Source of the DNA: Apus apus
Taxonomy: Eukaryota > Chordata > Aves > Apodiformes > Apodidae
Assembly (NCBI RefSeq): GCF_020740795.1
Contig: NC_067291.1
Span: 17,951,780-18,015,779 of the forward strand
DNA length: 64,000 nt
Reading direction: 5' to 3'
Part shown: positions 59,041-64,000 of the stretch, in pieces
Layout: every line of letters begins with the position of its first letter
Numbering within the stretch: position 1 is the first letter of the stretch
Translations under genes and position numbers: made by a program
The notes under the pieces: model-generated
Seen by the model: the letters and a program-made list of their open reading frames with translations, nothing else
Told to the model about the DNA's origin: nothing
Databases searched by the model: none

Positions 59041-60173
59041 TCAAATGGTTAAGAAAATGCTAGAGGTTGTTGTAAAATATTTGTATCCTGCATTCACTAA
59101 AGTAAAGATACTGGCTTTTACTGTGTACTCCTGCCTCTCTCGTATTTGCAGAGCACGGTCCTGGTTGGGGCAGCCCTGCCCTCTGAAAGAATCTTCAGGT
59201 TTACATTTGAAGGGCTGTTTTTAACTGCAGCAATGAGACTTTTAACCAATATGGATTTCTTGTTACTATATATCAAGAACTGATGCTCGGTAAGAACCTT
59301 ATTACAAGGTCAGTTCAGGCTGGTGCCCCCAAGGGAAGCCCCTTGTCCTTCCTGCCCCTCTCTGGGTGCTCACATCTCCCTTTGCTGGAAGTGATGCTGT
59401 GAGCCAGGCAGTGCAGGGCTTCAGGTTCTGTGGGACAAACAGCTTCAGGGGGAGGAAAGCCCTGGCAGAGGTTTCCCTGTGCTCTGAATTCCTGGTGCTG
59501 CTCTGCCTGAGGAAAGTGCTTGGCCAGGCAGCAGCACTGCTGAGTTGTGCTAACAAAACCAAATCCATAAGCACTCTTGGGTGGGTGGTGCCCCTTGTGC
59601 TTTTAGTTCATTTTATTTAAAAATGTAATAATCCCCCCTTAGAACAAAGAGAGATACAGTTCCTTCACAGAAGAAAAATACAAGTTTTGGTTTGTGGGTT
59701 TGTTTTTTTTCTTAAGTATATGATCCTTTGGAGTTTTTGTTTACAAGATCATATTCCCTCAGGCTTTTTCAAGTACCTTTTTTGATGGTTGCAGGAAACA
59801 CAGGTTATTGTTACCACACGTTTCTGCTTGCTCGGCCTGGGGTTCCTCCTGTTGCGGAGAAGCCTCAGTCCTGTTTCCCCCTAACCCACGCAGGTGCCAT
59901 CACTCTGCTCTTCCTTGGGTCAGGAAGAGAAGGGATCAGTGCCACAGACTCATCGTGGTTGGAAAGGACCTCTGAGCTGTGTCCAGCCATCAACACAAAG
60001 AGCTCCAAGTCCAACAAACAACACACAGAACCTCTATGCAACGAAGAAAAGCTCCCAGAAACTCCTGATATGGGACATTACTCTGTCCCTGGCCAGGTTT
60101 CACACAACTGTGCTGCAAACTATCTTAGCATTTGGTTCTGAGCAGTTACCTCTACCACCAGTCCCCAACTTGC
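59041..60173. other. Intergenic or UTR-boundary region between MEF2A and LYSMD4
   Basis: This is the space between the likely 3' ends of the two convergent genes. It contains a minus-strand AATAAA (TTTATT at 59612-59617) and a degraded CR1 fragment (59944-60012). The overlapping open frames at 59302-60271 show no recognisable protein. How much is transcribed from either side is unknown. Confidence 0.5.
59944..60012 (-). mobile_element. Degraded CR1 fragment (antisense)
   Basis: GGTTGGAAAGGACCTCTGAG followed by CCAGCCATCAAC matches the reverse complement of a CR1 3' end (TTGGAAAGGACCTCTGAGAT then CCAACCATCAAC in typical copies). The copy is short and diverged. Confidence 0.6.
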
Positions 60174-60179
60174 TTTATT
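60174..60179 (-). terminator. LYSMD4: Candidate LYSMD4 poly(A) signal
   Basis: TTTATT on the + strand reads AATAAA on the minus strand, about 1.0 kb after the LYSMD4 stop. A second candidate lies at 59612-59617. Which one is used cannot be told from sequence. Confidence 0.35.
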
Positions 60180-61174
60180 ATTTCCCCACCCCCCCCCCTC
60201 CAAATTCTCCCTACAGCAAAACACCCCAGAGCCTCATTTTCTCCTCCCCTCCAGCATGTAGTGTTCACTGACTCATCCTGAGCAGCACTGATTTCAGGCT
60301 CACTGACATCTCAGGACAGCACCAGCCTCTGAAGCTGCACTGCTCCTCCCCACACACTCGGCCATGCTCCTACGCCACCAGCAGCTCAGACACGTTTCTC
60401 ACACAGCAGCTTCACGAGCCCCCTCCTGTCCAGACTTTATGCTGCTCTCCTTGATTGTCTAAAATAACACAGGGCTTCCTTGTGCTGGACAAGCAGTGCC
60501 CTGGTTAAAGAAGAAATCCTGCCATGAGCTCTGCCTGCAGAGACACCAGATGGCAAGAGGAGTCACTGAAGGATTTCATTGAGAAGAAGAGCTCCGTCCA
60601 GGTTCTCCCTTCTCAGGGCTGGGCTTGAAGCAGCCTGACAAGTACAGCTTAAACACTTGCTCCCAAGGGTGACGCAGTGAGGTGCTGTCAGCGTCCCTGT
60701 GTCTAACACCCACCTTAACACACTAGGGAGTCAGCAGCTGAGAGCCTGGTGTGCCAGCACTGCCGTGGTCTGCCAGACAGAAAACAGTTCAGAGAAAGAG
60801 TTCCCACTTCTACTCTGAGCAAAAAGTGTCTGCTTCAAGGCCAACAACCCCCAAACTTCCCAATCACAGCAACATGGCACTCTCTACCTCAGCAGCAAAG
60901 GATTAATTTCTTAGACAAGGCATCAAGAAATACCTGAAGGAAACAAGATTATTAAATTGCTACAAAATACTTTACCTCAACAGCGGTCATGAATATTAAG
61001 TCAGCTGCTCAATGATCTTTATAAGCAACAAAGCATCCTGACTCCTCCATAAAAACCACCTCCCCTCACTTTTAGTCAAGTTCAGAATTACAACATCAGC
61101 TACTTAAAAAAATAAAAATAATCTGTACTGTTATCCCCCTGAACACACGCGAGTCAGTCACTGCCACGTGGGCT
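60180..61174 (-). other. LYSMD4: LYSMD4 3' UTR (end inferred)
   Basis: Sequence downstream of the LYSMD4 stop codon on the minus strand as far as the nearest AATAAA. No other gene is seen in it. A plus-strand frame at 60749-60937 has no recognisable product. Confidence 0.45.
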
Positions 61175-61768
61175 TCAGTGCTGGGAGCCGAGGCTGTGCC
61201 TGGCTGCCCTTGCCCACCTTAGGATTTTTTTTTCTACAGCTGAGCTTCGTGGTAATTTCCCTTCCAGTCCCTCTGTTGAACTATTTGAGGTTAGTGTTGT
61301 GTTGGAGTGGGCTGCCAGGCCTTGTGTTTTAAAATAGATTATATAAAATACTGGCAGAACAATTCCTATCAGGAGCATAATAAAAACTGCATTCCACCAC
61401 TGGATTCCACAGTCTGCACCATTACTGCTCTCCTGCTGCCCTGCCTCGGGCAGCGGCCTCTCTGGGGCTTCCACGCAACACTCCATGTTCAGCTGGCCCT
61501 CGGCCTGCACGGCGTCCTGGATGCTCTTGTCGATGTCCCTGAAGTAGTCGCTCAGGTGTGAGGGGGCAGCAGAGCTGCTGCCACCAGCCTCGGGCTCCGG
61601 CAGCTCCACCAGGGTCAGGCCGCTCTGGGGGGACGCGCTGGGGAGCGGCCGCAGGTCCCCGCCGTTCTCCGTCAACAGCCCGTGGGTCTTCACGGGGATC
61701 TTGATGGACTTCAGGGCATACAAGTCCTGCTCCCGGATGAAGTTGTTGACACGTTTGATATCTGCAAC
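61175..61768 (-). CDS. LYSMD4: LYSMD4 last coding exon (partial gene): end of LysM domain and membrane anchor
   Basis: LYSMD4 is a single-pass membrane protein with one LysM domain; its cellular role is not established. The exon starts in phase 0 at 61768, after an acceptor whose coding-strand sequence is CCTGTAG, with VADIKRVNNFIREQDLYALK, the second half of the LysM fold, then KSIKIPV. It encodes 197 residues and ends with TGA at 61175-61177. The segment WWNAVFIMLLIGIVLPVFYI (about 61337-61396) is the conserved transmembrane helix, preceded by the family signature GADCGIQ. The Pro/Glu/Ser-rich linker and the tail after the helix differ widely from the mammalian protein, and the exon is GC-rich. 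The upstream exon with the LysM start is not in the window. Confidence 0.93.
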   Translation of the reverse strand, partial: VADIKRVNNFIREQDLYALKSIKIPVKTHGLLTENGGDLRPLPSASPQSGLTLVELPEPEAGGSSSAAPSHLSDYFRDIDKSIQDAVQAEGQLNMECCVEAPERPLPEAGQQESSNGADCGIQWWNAVFIMLLIGIVLPVFYIIYFKTQGLAAHSNTTLTSNSSTEGLEGKLPRSSAVEKKILRWARAARHSLGSQH

Positions 61769-64000
61769 CTACAGGATCCAAAAAGGACACCAACGTTAGT
61801 GTAGGACAACCCACTACTGAGGCAGGGAGTAGCTACAGAACAAGTGCAAGAAGCCAAAAAAATCAAAGCAAGCGCTGGCTGCAAGTGGCTCAGTGTTTTG
61901 CAGAGATCTCCCAGCTCTTCCAGGGATGCTCCAGGTCCTGCAGAATAGAGATGGTCCCCTACTAAACTTGTCTATAACCTCCTCTGCTGCTCTTGTATCT
62001 CTCAAATGCTGTCTTTTGCTTAATACTGTGTGTCTTCTTTCTTTTCTCTCACTCCCTAGTCCAAGTTGAGGCAAGAAGAATCTTTCTAACAGATCCTTTT
62101 AAAACAGCACCTTCTGCTCATCTTCCAAAAAACTGCCCCTTGCCTGTGTGGCAGCAGCTCCATCCACCTCACTCCTCCTGCTGAAGGCCCAGGCAGGGCA
62201 ATGCTTTCCATGCATCTGTGACCATCTGTGGTGGCTGGTGTGCAGGTCTCCAGCTGTGGCCAGTATTCCCACCCAGCTCGGTGATGCAAACAGCAGTAAG
62301 AGCAAGAAAGAGCAAACCATACATACCAAGTCAGAAGGAGAGCTGGTATCAAAGAAAAGACAAAGGTGAGGCAGGGCTCCTTTATTTACTGCTAAATAAA
62401 GACAGGGCAGCTTAAGAGAGCGTGCACACACAACCACCTAGCAAGTAAGCAGATGAACTTCTCGGCTGCCCTAAATCCTCTGTCAAAGAAAACGAGCAGG
62501 ACTGGCAGCCTGGTCAAGGTGCTCCCCAGAGCAGCCAAGGGACATGAAAGAACCTCGAGGGCAAGGACGGAAGATGCAGCACAATTAAAACAGCAGCACC
62601 TCAAACCAATGAGAAAGGCAAAATGAGCAGGTAACCACCTCCAATATATCACACAGAGGAGACACAGCAATGAGGACTGCACTTTCAGAGAAAGTTTGAT
62701 TTGTTCTTTTAGGAATCTCATAAATTACTGTATAAACTGCATGCACAAGCCTAAGGCTACCAATGAACCTGGGTAACTACAAAACAAGACATTAACGTAC
62801 TTCCTAAGCTCACGTGTAAGCACCATCAGCCTAACAGGTCAGTGCAAAGCCCTCCTTTCAAAGACAGTGCATGAATACACCACAAGGCAGCCCAACACCT
62901 CCTTTGCCACCACAGCCAATGTTCAGGGCTGCTTGTGGTGCTGCCCAGAGCAGGACCAGCCCCCAGCACGGGGGGGCAGGGGAAGGCAGCCCTCCCTCCC
63001 CTGCAGGGTGTCCCCACGGGTCACAGGACCCTGTGTGAGGTGGTGCTTCAATTTTCGGTTTTGTTCCAGTGAAAACAAATTATTAGGGCAGTAAACATCC
63101 CCTGCAGTGTCTGCAATCAAACACTGCAATGTTGTGTTAGGGCTCTAGAAACAGAAAGGGGACCAGCACTCAGGCAGAAACAACAAACAAAGCTGATGAG
63201 AAGCATGCAAGAGCACTGGGCTGCACAAGCCATTTAGGCTTATTTTCTGTACCCATTTTTTTTTGCTGCAGTGAGCTCCACTTGTCCCAGCTAAGAACAA
63301 TGCCAAAAGCAGGCCAGGACTACAAATGGTCAGGAGTAAAAATGGGAATTTTGAAGTGCTTTGCATCTCTTCCAAGTTTTCTGTAGCACACACAAAGCTA
63401 TTTGTTGCACTGTCTTTATACCTCCACCCCAAGTAGGCCCGGATGATTCTGAAACCAGTGACAAGGTCTCACTGATTTCAAGGAGCTCATCCTGGATTTT
63501 TTAAACACAAATGGATACAAATTGTCCTCACTGACGTCCTGGCAGCCTTTCAGGAGCTGCTTAATTGTGCAAGTAAAACAAAACACATGAAAATTGATCA
63601 GTGCCAGTCTGTAAACAGACAAATACACAAATCTTCAATAATAAATATTTCTGAACCTCTTCAATTTAACTGGAACAAGTCCTTTCTGGAAAGGAGGGGG
63701 GCAGTAGGACAGTTTTTTTCCTGTGGCAGGAAAACACTGACTACCTGGTCCCTCCCTATCAGCTTGTGTTCCCCACCAGACAAGCCCACAGAATCACAGA
63801 ATGGCTGGGTTTGGAAGGGACCTCTGGAGATCAACTAGTCCAACCACCCTGCTAGAGCAGGATCCCCTAGAGCAGATCACACAGGAACACATCCAGCCAG
63901 ATTTTCAATGTCTCCAGTGATGGAGATTCCACAACCTCCCTGAGCAGCTTGTTCCAGTCCTCTGTTACCTTCAGAGTGAAGAAGGATTTTCTTATATTTA
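61769..64000 (-). other. LYSMD4: LYSMD4 intron (partial)
   Basis: From the acceptor next to 61768 to the window edge. No upstream LYSMD4 exon (the part encoding the LysM residues before VADIKRVNN) was found, so the donor lies past 64000. The overlapping open frames at 62086-62721 and 62826-63129 are not recognised. A CR1 fragment occupies the far end. Confidence 0.75.
63790..64000 (-). mobile_element. CR1 LINE 3' portion (antisense), cut by window end
   Basis: It begins AGAATCACAGAATGGCTGGG, then GGAAGGGACCTCTGGAGATC, AGTCCAACCACCCTGC and CTCCCTGAGCAGCTTGTTCC, ending with AGTGAAGAAGGATTTTCTTA. This is a clear, rather young avian CR1 read from its 3' end. It is intact to the window edge, so its 5' end is not seen. 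Confidence 0.95.

Noticed and set aside
61422..61814. Second minus-strand frame of 130 codons over the LYSMD4 exon
   Set aside because: It is an alternative frame of the GC-rich LYSMD4 exon and lacks the conserved LysM and membrane sequences.

Overview
The window is vertebrate nuclear DNA, almost certainly from a bird. Most of it is AT-rich intron. The repeats include CR1 LINE 3' ends of avian type (near 38.3 kb, 38.9 kb and 63.8-64.0 kb). The gene order, MEF2A on the + strand followed tail-to-tail by LYSMD4 on the - strand, matches the order known in human (15q26) and in birds. No bacterial, viral or plasmid genes, CRISPR arrays, rRNA or tRNA genes were seen.

Layout. From 1 to 7533 lies an intron ahead of the first coding exon of MEF2A. 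The complete MEF2A coding sequence runs from 7678 to 55414 in eleven coding exons. The first two (7678-7731, 13509-13712) encode the MADS box and MEF2 domain. Next come two alternative alpha exons (32832-32963 and 33029-33166) separated by only 65 bases. These are followed by 36169-36391, 36575-36634, 44486-44676, an 8-residue beta microexon at 46324-46347, then 49944-50070, 54454-54580 and 55057-55414. Using one alpha exon plus beta gives 499 or 501 codons with no frameshift or internal stop, so the gene looks intact. The 3' UTR follows and probably ends near 59.04 kb. LYSMD4 has only its last coding exon in the window (61175-61768, minus strand). Its earlier exons lie beyond 64000.

How the parts work together. 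MEF2A is a DNA-binding transcription factor of muscle and neurons, regulated by p38 MAPK, calcineurin/CaMK-HDAC and SUMO/acetyl switching. The window shows the main switches in sequence form: the mutually exclusive alpha exons, the beta microexon with a neural-microexon style TGC element, the MAPK docking segment, the p38 TP sites, the SUMO switch motif, the polyglutamine tract and the C-terminal nuclear localisation signal. LYSMD4 is an unrelated single-pass membrane protein gene that happens to converge on MEF2A.

I did not find a previously undescribed gene system. The observations most worth checking are the splicing architecture of the alpha exons (65-base intron, weak upstream donor), the motifs around the beta microexon, an intronic CpG cluster at 30.25-30.42 kb, a perfect 16-bp inverted repeat at 5.1 kb, an adjacent octamer and CRE at 2.8 kb, a locally duplicated 80-bp segment at 34.7/35.5 kb, and a UG repeat just upstream of the exon at 54454. 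Open reading frames of 60-146 codons elsewhere in the introns show no recognisable protein and are treated as chance.
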